Made by a program: the position numbers and the translations under genes. Positions 1 through 8,429 of a stretch of 64,000 nucleotides of DNA are shown here, in pieces. The notes beneath the pieces were generated by a model. It did not search any database and had not been told where the DNA came from. It saw nothing but the letters and a program-made list of their open reading frames with translations. The stretch comes from CAIYWZ01 sp964497925. Its GTDB lineage: Bacteria > Pseudomonadota > Alphaproteobacteria > CAIYWZ01. Position 1 is the first letter of the stretch. Each line of letters begins with the position of its first letter. The DNA lies in NCBI GenBank assembly GCA_964497925.1, contig CAZCFE010000002.1, forward strand, positions 59,025 to 123,024. Reading direction: 5' to 3'.

Positions 1-73
1 GCTCATCGGCCCCCCAAGCATTTTCCCCTAGTAAAACAAAACTTGCGACACTTGCTAATATCCATATCTTCAT
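1..73 (-). CDS. Exported protein, N-terminal fragment (cut by window edge)
   Basis: Only the first 24 codons are in the window. They read as a classic signal peptide: Met-Lys, a hydrophobic stretch (Ile-Trp-Ile-Leu-Ala-Ser-Val-Ala-Ser-Phe-Val-Leu-Leu) and a likely cleavage site after Ala-Trp-Gly. A GGAG lies about 10 bases before the ATG. The mature protein is outside the window, so no function can be given. The gene diverges from ftsW. Confidence 0.55.
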   Translation of the reverse strand, partial: MKIWILASVASFVLLGENAWGADE

Positions 74-547
74 AACGCCTTAACTCCATTTATAGCTTTA
101 TCTTATTTTGATCATTTCATGACATTCTTAAAAAAAGGTTAACTGGTTTTATAAGTCTGTAAAAGATCATTTTTTCTTAAATGATATGAAGAGCTTATCA
201 TGTGAGAAACATTTTGTCAATAATTATTTTTAATAAAGATAAAATAATTTGCCATTCTTTCGATTCAGCTTATTCAAAATGAAAGATGTTTTTCAGATTT
301 TAGCCTTCAAAATGACAAGAAATTTTATTTTTTAGTTGGCTGTCCTGATCGAAGTGAAAATGAGTGAATGGTCTTTTTTTGAAAATCTTCCCATTAGTGA
401 AGGTCCATTCTAAGTTCTAAAGAGGGATTTGACCGGTTTTAACAGTTTAAGAATGGAGAAAAAAGACTCTCTTGACAAAATAAGTTGACATTTTTGTTTA
501 AAATTGTTATAAATTAACTAACAGTTGTAATAAAGAGTTAAGAATTA
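74..547. other. Long intergenic region between divergent genes
   Basis: This 474-base, very AT-rich stretch separates the divergent exported-protein gene and ftsW. Apart from the ftsW promoter at its right end I see no gene, RNA gene or strong hairpin in it. Confidence 0.5.
485..513 (+). promoter_or_regulatory. Sigma70-type promoter of the ftsW-mla operon
   Basis: TTGACA at 485-490, a 17-base spacer and TATAAA at 508-513 make a near-consensus vegetative promoter 35 bases before the ftsW ATG. A second TTGACA at 472-477 has no well-placed -10. Confidence 0.75.
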
Positions 548-1681
548 ATGTTTAATATTATCAAAAGAGATGCATCGTATATTGGAAGGTGGTGGTGGTC
601 GCTGGATCGGTTATTGGTGATCTCAATTTTGTTATTGCTTGGTATTGGAATTTTATTGATCATGGCCGGAAGTCCTGCTGTGGCCGACCGTTTGAAGCTT
701 GATTCTTTTTATTTTGCAAGAAGGCATGTTTTGATGATCGTTCCAACAATTGGGCTTATGCTTGGGATTTCCTTTTTAAGTTTAAAGCAGATTCGTATAC
801 TTGCTTTTGTTGGTTTTGGGCTATCTGTTATTTTTTTGGTTTTAACGCCACTTATTGGAGTTGAAATTAAAGGTGCGCGCAGGTGGGTTAATATTTTTGG
901 TTTCTCGCTTCAGGCATCTGAATTTTTAAAACCAACATTTGCTGTTGCAAGTGCCTGGTTTTTATATCTTTATAAAAAAGAGCCAGACTACCCTTGGTTG
1001 TGGATTTCGCTTGGATCTTTGGGCGCAATGCTACTCTTATTGTTGCTACAGCCTGACTTGGGGATGGTTGTGATGATTTCGTGTGTTTGGTGTGGCCAAT
1101 TCTTCTTAACAGGTCTTCCTTTATGGGTTGTAATTGTGTTTGGTGGGGCAGGAACTTCAGGCCTTCTAGGAGCATATTTCTTTTTCCCCCATGTTTCAAG
1201 CCGTATTGACCGATTTTTGGCAACCAGCGGTGATAAATATAGTGATTTTTATCAGATTAATCAGTCTTTAGACGCATTTGCCAATGGTGGATTATTGGGA
1301 CAAGGCCCAGGAGAAGGTGTGGTTAAAAAATATCTTCCTGATGCGCATGCTGACTTCATTTTTGCTGTTGCTGGAGAAGAATTTGGATTTTTCTTGTGCG
1401 CACTAATTGCTGTGCTTTTTTCATTTATTGTGATAAGAGCATTTATGCGAGTAATCATGACTGAGAATTTATATCTTATTTTGAGCGTTGGGGGACTTGC
1501 TAGTGGATTTGGCCTTCAGGCATTAATTAATATGTCCTCGTCTTTAAAACTTATCCCGACAAAAGGAATGACATTGCCTTTCATCAGTTATGGGGGATCA
1601 TCTTTACTGGCCCTTGGGATTATGATGGGGATGATTTTAGGGCTAACACGTAAACGATTTAATATGAGGCAAGACTTATGA
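548..1681 (+). CDS. ftsW: Peptidoglycan glycosyltransferase FtsW (SEDS family)
   Basis: Polytopic membrane protein of 377 residues, SEDS family, which polymerises lipid II at the division septum with a class B PBP. I call it FtsW rather than RodA for two reasons. The N-terminus carries the alphaproteobacterial FtsW pattern (Gly-Arg-Trp-Trp-Trp, then a Ser-Pro-Ala-Val-Ala-Asp segment). Residues 337-352 read PTKGMTLPFISYGGSS, the FtsW form of the family signature. It is first in an operon and its stop overlaps the mlaA start (ATGA). FtsW normally sits between murD and murG, but here it is separated from the murC-murB-ftsQ group near 28 kb. Confidence 0.9.
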   Translation: MFNIIKRDASYIGRWWWSLDRLLVISILLLLGIGILLIMAGSPAVADRLKLDSFYFARRHVLMIVPTIGLMLGISFLSLKQIRILAFVGFGLSVIFLVLTPLIGVEIKGARRWVNIFGFSLQASEFLKPTFAVASAWFLYLYKKEPDYPWLWISLGSLGAMLLLLLLQPDLGMVVMISCVWCGQFFLTGLPLWVVIVFGGAGTSGLLGAYFFFPHVSSRIDRFLATSGDKYSDFYQINQSLDAFANGGLLGQGPGEGVVKKYLPDAHADFIFAVAGEEFGFFLCALIAVLFSFIVIRAFMRVIMTENLYLILSVGGLASGFGLQALINMSSSLKLIPTKGMTLPFISYGGSSLLALGIMMGMILGLTRKRFNMRQDL

Positions 1682-2421
1682 AAACAACAAAACTAGTAGT
1701 TTTAATAGGGTGTTTGATGGCCGGGTGTTCTGATCCTTCAGGTGTGCAACATGTTAGCCCTTCTTATAACGATGCTGACCCGCTCGAGCCTTTTAACAGG
1801 GTTATGCTTGATGTAAATGAATTTCTAGAGGTGATTTTGATTAAACCTTTGGCGTTGATGTATCAAACATTTCTTCCGTCAGCCGTGCGCCATGGTGTGT
1901 CGAATGTGTTTTATAACCTCACCCTTCCTGTGCAGTCAATTGCGTATATGGTTGGTGGTGACCCGGACAAAGGGTTTGAAGAACTTTCAAGGTTCTTTGC
2001 AAACAGCACGTTTGGAATATTTGGTTTGATGGATGCATCCCAAGCTGTGGGGCTTGGCCCGTCTATTCCTTATGATTTGGATAAAGCTTTTGCAAAGATG
2101 GGTATTCCAGAAGGACCTTATATTGTGTTGCCCATTTTAGGAGGAATGACCGCGCGACATCTTTTCGCATTTGGATCAGAAACATTTATTGATCCGGTTA
2201 ATATTGCAACTAATGCGTATATTGATAAAAAATCAGGAATGATTAGGACTGGTATTGGCTTTGGTTTGGCTTATGCAGATGCAATTGATAAGTATGGAGC
2301 AGATACATCTTTGCGCCAAAAGCTTGATTTTTATGTATCGTTGCGCGAAGGGTATTTTCAAAAACGTAAACAGGGGCAAAAATCAGCGTATGAATCCCCA
2401 AAAATTTCAATAGAGGACTGA
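1678..2421 (+). CDS. mlaA: MlaA/VacJ outer-membrane lipoprotein
   Basis: Outer-membrane lipoprotein of the Mla system, which removes mislocalised phospholipids from the outer leaflet. 247 residues. The signal peptide ends in a lipobox Leu-Met-Ala-Gly-Cys with Cys17 as the lipidated residue. The MlaA core follows: Asp-Pro-Leu-Glu-Pro-Phe-Asn-Arg, the region around Val-Arg-His-Gly-Val-Ser-Asn, and the Gly-Ile-Pro-Glu-Gly-Pro-Tyr segment. It overlaps ftsW by 4 bases and is followed by mlaC. The mlaFED transporter genes are not in this window. Confidence 0.93.
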   Translation: MKTTKLVVLIGCLMAGCSDPSGVQHVSPSYNDADPLEPFNRVMLDVNEFLEVILIKPLALMYQTFLPSAVRHGVSNVFYNLTLPVQSIAYMVGGDPDKGFEELSRFFANSTFGIFGLMDASQAVGLGPSIPYDLDKAFAKMGIPEGPYIVLPILGGMTARHLFAFGSETFIDPVNIATNAYIDKKSGMIRTGIGFGLAYADAIDKYGADTSLRQKLDFYVSLREGYFQKRKQGQKSAYESPKISIED

Positions 2422-2424
2422 AAA

Positions 2425-3048
2425 ATGAAAATCTTTTTTACAATTATATTATGTGGCTTTTCTTTATTTTCACAAGTGAAACTTGATATGGAAAAAGCCA
2501 AAGACTTTGCCAGAATTTTTTCCAAAGATGTTTTGACTGTTTTGGAAGTCAAAGAAAACGATAAAATGTCGATTGATGATCGTATGAAAAAATTCCGTGA
2601 GTTTTTGCATAAAGGAATTGCGATGAAATCAATCGGGAAGGCATCTGTTGGGCGTTTTTGGGGTGAGTCAAGTGAAGACGAAAAAAATAAATTCCATGAG
2701 CTTTTCGAGAATTTCTTTGTGGATGTGTATGCTGCTCATTTTAAATCCTATAAAGTGACCAATATTGTGGTAACTGGAGCAAGAGAGGATGATGATGGTG
2801 TTTGGGTGACAACGATTGTATCCCAAAAAGATAAGCCTGACATTATGCTTGAGTGGAAAGTTGTTCAAGGAAAAACAGAGCTTAAAATTGTCAATGTTGT
2901 GATTGATCAGTTTTTAAATTTCAGCCTTAATTTGCAAAAAGCTTTTGTTGAAATTATTGCAAACAATGGTGGATCTTTTGCTTCAATTTTAAAAGAACTT
3001 CAGGACAAAACAACATTAAATGATTTGGCGCAAATTAAGAGCCAATAG
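2425..3048 (+). CDS. mlaC: MlaC/Ttg2D periplasmic phospholipid-binding protein
   Basis: Periplasmic shuttle that carries phospholipids between MlaA and the inner-membrane MlaFEDB complex. 207 residues with a short signal peptide (Met-Lys-Ile-Phe-Phe-Thr-Ile-Ile-Leu). The body matches the Tol_Tol_Ttg2 domain, with a conserved Phe-rich helix around residues 80-110 and the late Trp-Lys-Val-Val motif followed by Lys-Ile-Val-Asn-Val-Val-Ile-Asp. The start is 3 bases after the mlaA stop, so the two are co-translated partners. Ser-Gln at the end of the signal region is a plausible cleavage area. Confidence 0.88.
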   Translation: MKIFFTIILCGFSLFSQVKLDMEKAKDFARIFSKDVLTVLEVKENDKMSIDDRMKKFREFLHKGIAMKSIGKASVGRFWGESSEDEKNKFHELFENFFVDVYAAHFKSYKVTNIVVTGAREDDDGVWVTTIVSQKDKPDIMLEWKVVQGKTELKIVNVVIDQFLNFSLNLQKAFVEIIANNGGSFASILKELQDKTTLNDLAQIKSQ

Positions 3049-3057
3049 AGAGTTTCA

Positions 3058-4086
3058 ATGAATTTTAAAAGTGATAACATTACTCGTATTCATCCAAAAA
3101 TCATGCAAGGAATTTTGGATGCAAATTTGGGAACTCAGCCATCTTACGGGAATGATTTTTACTCACAAGAGCTCACAAAAAATTTTGGAAGCATATTTGA
3201 AACACAAGTCAGCGTTTATTTAACCTCAACTGGAACAGCTGCTAACTCTTTAGGATTGTCAGCGTTAGTGGCTCCATTTGAGGCCATTTTTTGTCACAAA
3301 GAAGCCCATATTCAAACAGATGAAGCAAATGCGCCGGAGTTTTTTACAGGTGGCGCGAAGTTGATTGCTGTTGATGGCGAAAATGGTAAAATGAATCCTG
3401 ATGCGCTTGTAAGTGCGATTGAGACGTGTTTGTCTCTTCGCCCGCATTGCGCAAAACCTGGGTGCATAAGCATTACTCAAACTACAGAATGTGGTACTGT
3501 GTATTCATTGGATGAGCTTGATGTAATTCGAAAAATTGGTGCAAAGTATGAATTACCTATACATATGGATGGCGCCCGTTTTGCAGGAAGTTTGGTTCAT
3601 TTAGGGTGTTCTCCCGCGCAGGCAACTTGGAAAATGGGAGTTGATGTGATGAGCTTTGGTGCCACAAAAAATGGGGCAATGGCAGCTGAATCTATTATAT
3701 TCTTTAATCAGAAATATGCACAAAATTTTGATTATGCGCACAAGAGGGGTGGGCAGTTGATGTCGAAAATGCGCTTTTTTTCATCTCAATTTTTGGCTTA
3801 TTTTAAAGATGATCTATGGCTTGAAAATGCGCTTTATGCAAATAATATGGCTTTAAAACTTGCTCAAATTTTTATAAATTTTAATTTTGAATTAAAGTAT
3901 CCTGTTCAATCTAATGAAGTTTTCGTAAATCTCCCTTTAACTGTTGCAAGTTTTCTACAGGAAAAAGGAGCTGGTTTTTATGAGTGGGCTTTTCCAGGGT
4001 CTGGACTTTATCGTTTTGTGACATCATGTTTGACTGAAGATGTTGAGCTAAATGAGATGCAAAAAGTATTAAGTGAGATAACGTGA
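3058..4086 (+). CDS. ltaE: Low-specificity L-threonine aldolase
   Basis: PLP enzyme of fold type I that cleaves L-threonine or allo-threonine to glycine and acetaldehyde. 342 residues. Visible signatures are the early Tyr-Gly-Asn-Asp segment near 30, His-Met-Asp-Gly-Ala-Arg at 169-174 (Asp171 binds the PLP pyridine nitrogen) and Ala-Thr-Lys-Asn-Gly with Lys204 as the probable Schiff-base lysine. It is inside the ftsW-mla-murI operon, which suggests a glycine supply role but does not prove it. The symbol is given by family; a related beta-eliminating lyase is less likely. Confidence 0.85.
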   Translation: MNFKSDNITRIHPKIMQGILDANLGTQPSYGNDFYSQELTKNFGSIFETQVSVYLTSTGTAANSLGLSALVAPFEAIFCHKEAHIQTDEANAPEFFTGGAKLIAVDGENGKMNPDALVSAIETCLSLRPHCAKPGCISITQTTECGTVYSLDELDVIRKIGAKYELPIHMDGARFAGSLVHLGCSPAQATWKMGVDVMSFGATKNGAMAAESIIFFNQKYAQNFDYAHKRGGQLMSKMRFFSSQFLAYFKDDLWLENALYANNMALKLAQIFINFNFELKYPVQSNEVFVNLPLTVASFLQEKGAGFYEWAFPGSGLYRFVTSCLTEDVELNEMQKVLSEIT

Positions 4087-4856
4087 ACAATCCTTTAAAA
4101 AAACCAATTGGCGTTTATGATAGTGGGGTAGGGGGACTTACTGTTTTAAAAGAGTTGGTGAAGTATTTTCCTTGTGAAGATTTTGTATATTTTGCTGATA
4201 CCCAGAATTTGCCCTATGGTGATAAAACATCAGATCAAATTAAAGAATACTCAAAAAATATTGTGACTTGGTTTGAAAGTGTTGTGGATGCAAAAATGGT
4301 GATTGCTGCGTGTAACACAAGTTCTGCTATAGCGCTTGATGAGTTGGTGTGTAAAATTCCTGTAATTGGGACCATTTATCCAATCTTAGATGAAATTATG
4401 GGCTCTTGCACAATTGGAATTATTGCAACTCCAGCTTCGGTTCAAAGTATGATGCATGAGAGTATTTTTATAAAAAATGGATTTAAAGGCAAGGTTGTTT
4501 ATGCATCATGCCCAGATTTTGTGCCTTTAATAGAGAGCGGAAAAATAGAAGGACCTGAAATAGAAAATGCCGCAAAAGAATACTTATCAGCGTTTGAAGG
4601 ATATGACATTGATACCTTGATTTATGGCTGCACTCATTATCCTTTCATCAAAAATACAATTGAATCTTTTTTACCCAATATTAAATATATAGACCCTTCT
4701 AGCTTTATCGCGCGTGAGGTTTCCAAAGGAAACATCTCCAATGATTGCACAGGAAGCGTAAAATTTTATTGTAGCAGTGATTCGGATGAGTTTTTGGCAA
4801 AAATACAACGATTAACAGATTTTAAAATTCCAGAAGTGGTTCTTGAAAAATTATAA
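4083..4856 (+). CDS. murI: Glutamate racemase
   Basis: Converts L-glutamate to D-glutamate for peptidoglycan. 257 residues, with Asp13-Ser-Gly-Val-Gly-Gly near the N-terminus, Cys77 in Ala-Ala-Cys-Asn-Thr and Cys183 with His185 in Gly-Cys-Thr-His-Tyr-Pro; these are the two catalytic cysteines of the family. The start is a GTG that overlaps the threonine aldolase stop by 4 bases. It fits the cell-wall theme of this operon. Confidence 0.95.
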   Translation: MNNPLKKPIGVYDSGVGGLTVLKELVKYFPCEDFVYFADTQNLPYGDKTSDQIKEYSKNIVTWFESVVDAKMVIAACNTSSAIALDELVCKIPVIGTIYPILDEIMGSCTIGIIATPASVQSMMHESIFIKNGFKGKVVYASCPDFVPLIESGKIEGPEIENAAKEYLSAFEGYDIDTLIYGCTHYPFIKNTIESFLPNIKYIDPSSFIAREVSKGNISNDCTGSVKFYCSSDSDEFLAKIQRLTDFKIPEVVLEKL

Positions 4857-5698
4857 TAAAAATCTTTGCATTTTTAATAAGTTCTTTTGATGTCTGTGGG
4901 CAAGGTTTTTATACGCTTCAAACAGGAGAACAAGGCTCAGAAAGACTTGATTTTCAGCATGAATTATCAAGAATTGGCTCGCTTCAACATGTTTATAGGG
5001 CAGGACTTTCTAAGGGGCATATTGTATGCGATGTTGGTTGTGGTAACGGGACGATGACAATAGAGCTTGCAAAAATTGTGGGACCTAAGGGCCGTGTTTA
5101 TGCCATCGATATTAGCGCGGATCAGCTTAATATTGCAAAAAAGAAATGTCAAGATCAAGGGATTCATAATGTTATTTTTATTCAAAGTGACATGAAGACT
5201 GATTTGAATATTGAAAAAGCAGATTTTGTATATTCGCGTTTTTTCTTAATGCATGTGGAAGATCCTTTTTTTGTTATATTGAAAATGAAAAATATTCTTA
5301 AGAATGGAGGAGTGATTCTTTCTCAAGAAAGTATGTCGGAAATGTGTGATCAAGAGCAAGCGCAAGGTCATGTTGATGTTGTATCTAAGCTTTTTGAAAA
5401 ACGTGGACTAGATTACGAAATTGAAAATCAATTGACCGATCTTTATAAGAAAGCCAATTTTTTAAATGTTCAAGAATCTTTTGAAACAGACACAATACCT
5501 CTTGAAAAGATGAAAAAGCTTGAAAAAATGAATCTTGCGGAACTGTGTGGTAAGGCTGTGCAAGAAAATCTTGCAACATCTCAAGACTGTGCTGCATGGC
5601 AAAGTGGGATTGATGAAGTGACCCAGGAAAATGTAAAACCTTGTTTTTTGAGATCAAAGCACCTTTATATTACAGCCAGAAAAAATTTAGAAAAATAA
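4856..5698 (+). CDS. Class I SAM methyltransferase, start codon abnormal
   Basis: SAM-dependent methyltransferase with motif I Asp-Val-Gly-Cys-Gly-Asn-Gly-Thr at about 5030-5053 and the acidic post-motif Ala-Ile-Asp-Ile-Ser. The first in-frame ATG (5054) lies at the end of motif I and cannot be the real start. The frame continues upstream to just after a TGA at 4844. It encodes a hydrophobic segment (Lys-Ile-Phe-Ala-Phe-Leu-Ile-Ser-Ser) and a conserved-looking Tyr-Thr-Leu-Gln-Thr-Gly-Glu-Gln-Gly, but has no ATG, GTG or TTG there. I place the start provisionally at ATA 4856, abutting the murI stop. Either a rare start is used or the gene is losing function. It converges with the prepilin peptidase gene and overlaps it by 12 bases. 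Confidence 0.6.
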   Translation: MKIFAFLISSFDVCGQGFYTLQTGEQGSERLDFQHELSRIGSLQHVYRAGLSKGHIVCDVGCGNGTMTIELAKIVGPKGRVYAIDISADQLNIAKKKCQDQGIHNVIFIQSDMKTDLNIEKADFVYSRFFLMHVEDPFFVILKMKNILKNGGVILSQESMSEMCDQEQAQGHVDVVSKLFEKRGLDYEIENQLTDLYKKANFLNVQESFETDTIPLEKMKKLEKMNLAELCGKAVQENLATSQDCAAWQSGIDEVTQENVKPCFLRSKHLYITARKNLEK

Positions 5699-6076
5699 AG
5701 TGATGGCATAGGCGCTTGCAATTCCAGCGCCAAGTGGAATGTGGTGATGTTTTAAAAATACATACCAAAGACTCCCTAGAGCGCCAGATAAAAAAATGAC
5801 GCCAGGAACGTATTCAAAAGGGGTGATTGAGCAGATAAGTCCCAAAAGAAGAATATCTCCATTTCCTAAGCAATTTAAAATTGGTTTTTTAAGTCCAAAG
5901 CGAGCATATGCACAAATTGATGTTAAAGCAAAAAACCCGATAAAAGCGCTTTCAAGTGAAAATAGGTTCAAAAAAATTGCGCATGTGGTTAAAGATGCAA
6001 GACTATATAAAGAGATTGTGCGTGATTTGATATCTTGAATGATGAGTATAAGTAAAATTAATAATATTAAGATCAT
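5687..6076 (-). CDS. Minimal A24 prepilin peptidase-like protein
   Basis: Very hydrophobic 129-residue protein with the two catalytic aspartate contexts of the aspartic prepilin peptidases: Gln-Asp-Ile-Lys-Ser-Arg near the N-terminus and Gly-Asn-Gly-Asp (the GxGD motif) near residue 72. It lacks the cytosolic methyltransferase domain of PilD, so it resembles the short CpaA/TadV type and is slightly shorter than usual. The start codon shares one base with the comM stop (TAATG), so it is co-translated with comM. Pairing with a competence gene suggests a DNA-uptake or type IV pilus role; no pilin gene is visible here. Confidence 0.72.
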   Translation of the reverse strand: MILILLILLILIIQDIKSRTISLYSLASLTTCAIFLNLFSLESAFIGFFALTSICAYARFGLKKPILNCLGNGDILLLGLICSITPFEYVPGVIFLSGALGSLWYVFLKHHHIPLGAGIASAYAITLFF

Positions 6077-7584
6077 TATTTAAAATACATCCTTCTATAG
6101 CTAATGGCTTCACTTACATGATGCCTTGAAACGCTATCTGATCCTTCTAAATCAGCAATCGTTCTTGCGACTCTTAAAAGCCTTGTGTAACCTCTTGCTG
6201 AAAATTTTATTTTTTTGATGGCGCTATTGATTAGTTCTTTTGCGTCATGAGTCAAGTGCAAAATTTCTTCTAAAAATGGACCATCTGCATAAGAATTTAA
6301 GGTGAAAGTCTGGTTTTTACACCTTTCTTTTTGGATCTCTCGGGCATTGAAAACTCTTTTTAAAATTTCCCCGGAAGTTTCTCCTGTTCCTTGCGAGGTA
6401 AGCTCAGAAATTGATACCTCTGGGACGTCTATGTGTAAATCTATGCGGTCGAATAAAGGTCCTGAGATTTTGCCTTGATAGTCAAGGGCGCATTTAGGAG
6501 CTCTGCCGCAGCTTCTTGATGTGTCGTCTAAATAACCGCATTTGCAAGGGTTCATAGCGGCGATAAGTTGAAATCTGGAGGGGTAGGTGATATGGCTATT
6601 TGCTCTTGCAATAGTGACATATCCTGTTTCAAGGGGCTGCCTCAAAGACTCAAGGGTGGATCTTTTGAATTCTGGTAATTCATCCAAAAATAAAACTCCT
6701 TGATGGGCAAGCGATATTTCTCCTGGTTGTGATTTGATGCCTCCTCCTACAAGAGCAGGAAGTGATGATGAATGATGAGGGTCTCTAAAAGGTCTTGTGC
6801 GAATAAGTTTTCCATCTGGTAATTTTCCAGCAATACTATGAATCATTGTGACTTCCAAAGCTTCTCTTGGCTCAAGAGGAGGGAGTATTCCGGAAAGTCT
6901 TGCAGCAAGCATTGATTTTCCAGCGCCAGGGGACCCAATCATCATCATATTATGTCCGCCTGCAGCGGCAATTTCTAAAACTCGTTTTGCACTTTCTTGT
7001 CCTTTAATATCTTTTAAATTAAGTCCTATAATTTTTTCTTCACTCATCAAAGGTGTTGGCTGTGTGAGAACTTGAGATCCTTTAAAATGGTTAATAAGAT
7101 TAATAATGTTGGCCGGGGCCAGAATTTCTAAATCTCCCCCCCAAGCTGCTTCTGGGCCACAAGCTTGCGGGCAAATAAGCCCAAGGTTTGATCCACCTGC
7201 GTGAAGCGCTGCTGCTAAAACTCCAGCAATTGGGGCTAAGGTCCCATCGAGCGCCAGCTCTCCAATCACAAGATATTTATCAAGATCTCCTTCTTTAATA
7301 ACGCCAATTTGAGATAAGATTCCAAGAGCAATGGGGAGGTCATAATGTGTCCCTTCTTTCATTACATCCGCAGGCGCAAGGTTCACTGAAATTCTGCTGT
7401 AGGGTAGAGATAGTCCAATAGAGTGAAAACATGCTCTAATACGCTCCCTTGATTCACCAACTGTTTTATCCGGCAATCCAACAATTACAATTTCTTGTTT
7501 TCCGGTAGGTAAAACTTGTACCTGAACATCTACATCAAGCGCTTCAATTCCTGAAAATGCAATTGTCTTGACCCTTGAAACCAT
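6076..7584 (-). CDS. comM: ComM/YifB AAA+ ATPase (Mg-chelatase-like)
   Basis: AAA+ helicase that promotes branch migration and integration of incoming DNA during natural transformation. 502 residues. An N-terminal ChlI-like domain opens with Thr-Ile-Ala-Phe-Ser-Gly-Ile-Glu-Ala. Walker A is Gly-Ser-Pro-Gly-Ala-Gly-Lys-Ser at 217-224 and Walker B is Leu-Phe-Leu-Asp-Glu. Four cysteines follow in the Cys-Lys-Cys-Gly-Tyr region, and a Mg-chelatase C-terminal domain ends the protein. Full length for the family. It is upstream of, and overlaps, the prepilin peptidase gene. Confidence 0.92.
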   Translation of the reverse strand: MVSRVKTIAFSGIEALDVDVQVQVLPTGKQEIVIVGLPDKTVGESRERIRACFHSIGLSLPYSRISVNLAPADVMKEGTHYDLPIALGILSQIGVIKEGDLDKYLVIGELALDGTLAPIAGVLAAALHAGGSNLGLICPQACGPEAAWGGDLEILAPANIINLINHFKGSQVLTQPTPLMSEEKIIGLNLKDIKGQESAKRVLEIAAAGGHNMMMIGSPGAGKSMLAARLSGILPPLEPREALEVTMIHSIAGKLPDGKLIRTRPFRDPHHSSSLPALVGGGIKSQPGEISLAHQGVLFLDELPEFKRSTLESLRQPLETGYVTIARANSHITYPSRFQLIAAMNPCKCGYLDDTSRSCGRAPKCALDYQGKISGPLFDRIDLHIDVPEVSISELTSQGTGETSGEILKRVFNAREIQKERCKNQTFTLNSYADGPFLEEILHLTHDAKELINSAIKKIKFSARGYTRLLRVARTIADLEGSDSVSRHHVSEAISYRRMYFK

Positions 7585-7811
7585 ACTTCGTATCTTTCAT
7601 ATTGATGATATTTACACACCATCAAAAATTAACACGGCAGTTCTTAAAGAAGGGTTAAATAGATAAAAAACTTAACTTATCAAGGAAGTTATTTTTCGTT
7701 TTTCTGTGAATCCCGCATTTCCTTCTTTGGCCGTGCATATCAAGGATTGCTGAACATCGTCATTATTTGGCAGGGGTATTCCAAATCGATATGAAAAAAG
7801 AGGTTTTATCT
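7585..7811. other. Non-coding stretch between comM and IS remnant
   Basis: I see no supported gene in this stretch. A weak hairpin (TAACTT/AAGTTA with a T-run, about 7675-7697) reads as a possible + strand terminator but has no + strand gene before it. Confidence 0.3.
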
Positions 7812-8421
7812 AGGGTCTGTCGACATTTATTTTAACCATAGGAATATTCCAGCTATAGTGACAAACGCAAGGAAGGAGGAGGCGGTTTTATCGTAACGTG
7901 TTGCGACTCTTCGGAAATGCTTGAGTTTGCCAAATAAACACTCAATCAGATTGCGTTCTTTGTAGAGTTTTTTGCCCTATGATCTGGTAGAAGATCTGGT
8001 CTTTTTGGGCGGAATAACTGCCTGCGCCCCCATCTTCTGGGCAGCATCTATGATATAGTCTGCGTCATACCCTTTTTCAGCCAAGACAGCTTTTGCTTTA
8101 AACCCATCCAGCAATGCCAATGCTTGTTTATAATCAGATACCTCTCCAGATGTTAAGATAATCTGATCGGATTACCAAGGGCGTCGCATGTTGCATGAAT
8201 TTTAGTTGAAAAACCCCCGCAAGACCTTCCTAATGATTCATTGTTGGTGTGCCCTGATGATTGTGGAATCTATCATCACCCACTCCATATCTGCATCTTT
8301 TGCAAGAGTATTAAAAATCATTTGCCAAATTCCTTTGTCAGATTAGCGTTTGAATTGTTTTTAAGCACTTGACCACTTATCATATGTCCGTAGGGGAGAC
8401 CGCCACTTGGATCCATTCCGA
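7812..8421 (-). mobile_element. Truncated IS5-family (IS427-like) element
   Basis: The right end is recognisable: GGGTCTGTCGACATTTAT at 7813-7830 looks like the terminal inverted repeat of this IS group and abuts the transposase stop. The left end is missing: no inverted copy of this sequence is present near 8420, and the first third of the transposase is gone. The element is therefore dead. Confidence 0.65.
7827..8415 (-). pseudogene. IS5-family transposase remnant (DDE), frameshifted
   Basis: Reading the minus strand gives pieces of an IS5/IS427 transposase in order: Trp-Ser-Asp-Lys-Gly-Ile-Trp-Gln, Met-Ile-Asp-Ser-Thr-Ile-Ile-Arg-Ala-His (first catalytic Asp), Arg-Gly-Phe-Phe/Ser-Thr-Lys-Ile-His-Ala, Leu-Ala-Glu-Lys-Gly-Tyr-Asp-Ala (second Asp region) and the C-terminal Ala-Thr-Arg-Tyr-Asp-Lys-Thr-Ala. 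The pieces are separated by several stops and frameshifts and the N-terminus is absent, so no active transposase can be made. Confidence 0.8.
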
Positions 8422-8429
8422 CATTATGA

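Noticed and set aside
548..1681. RodA instead of FtsW
   Set aside because: The signature Pro-Thr-Lys-Gly-Met-Thr-Leu-Pro-Phe and the N-terminal Trp-Trp-Trp segment are FtsW-type; RodA usually has Thr-Gly-Ile-Pro-Leu-Pro.
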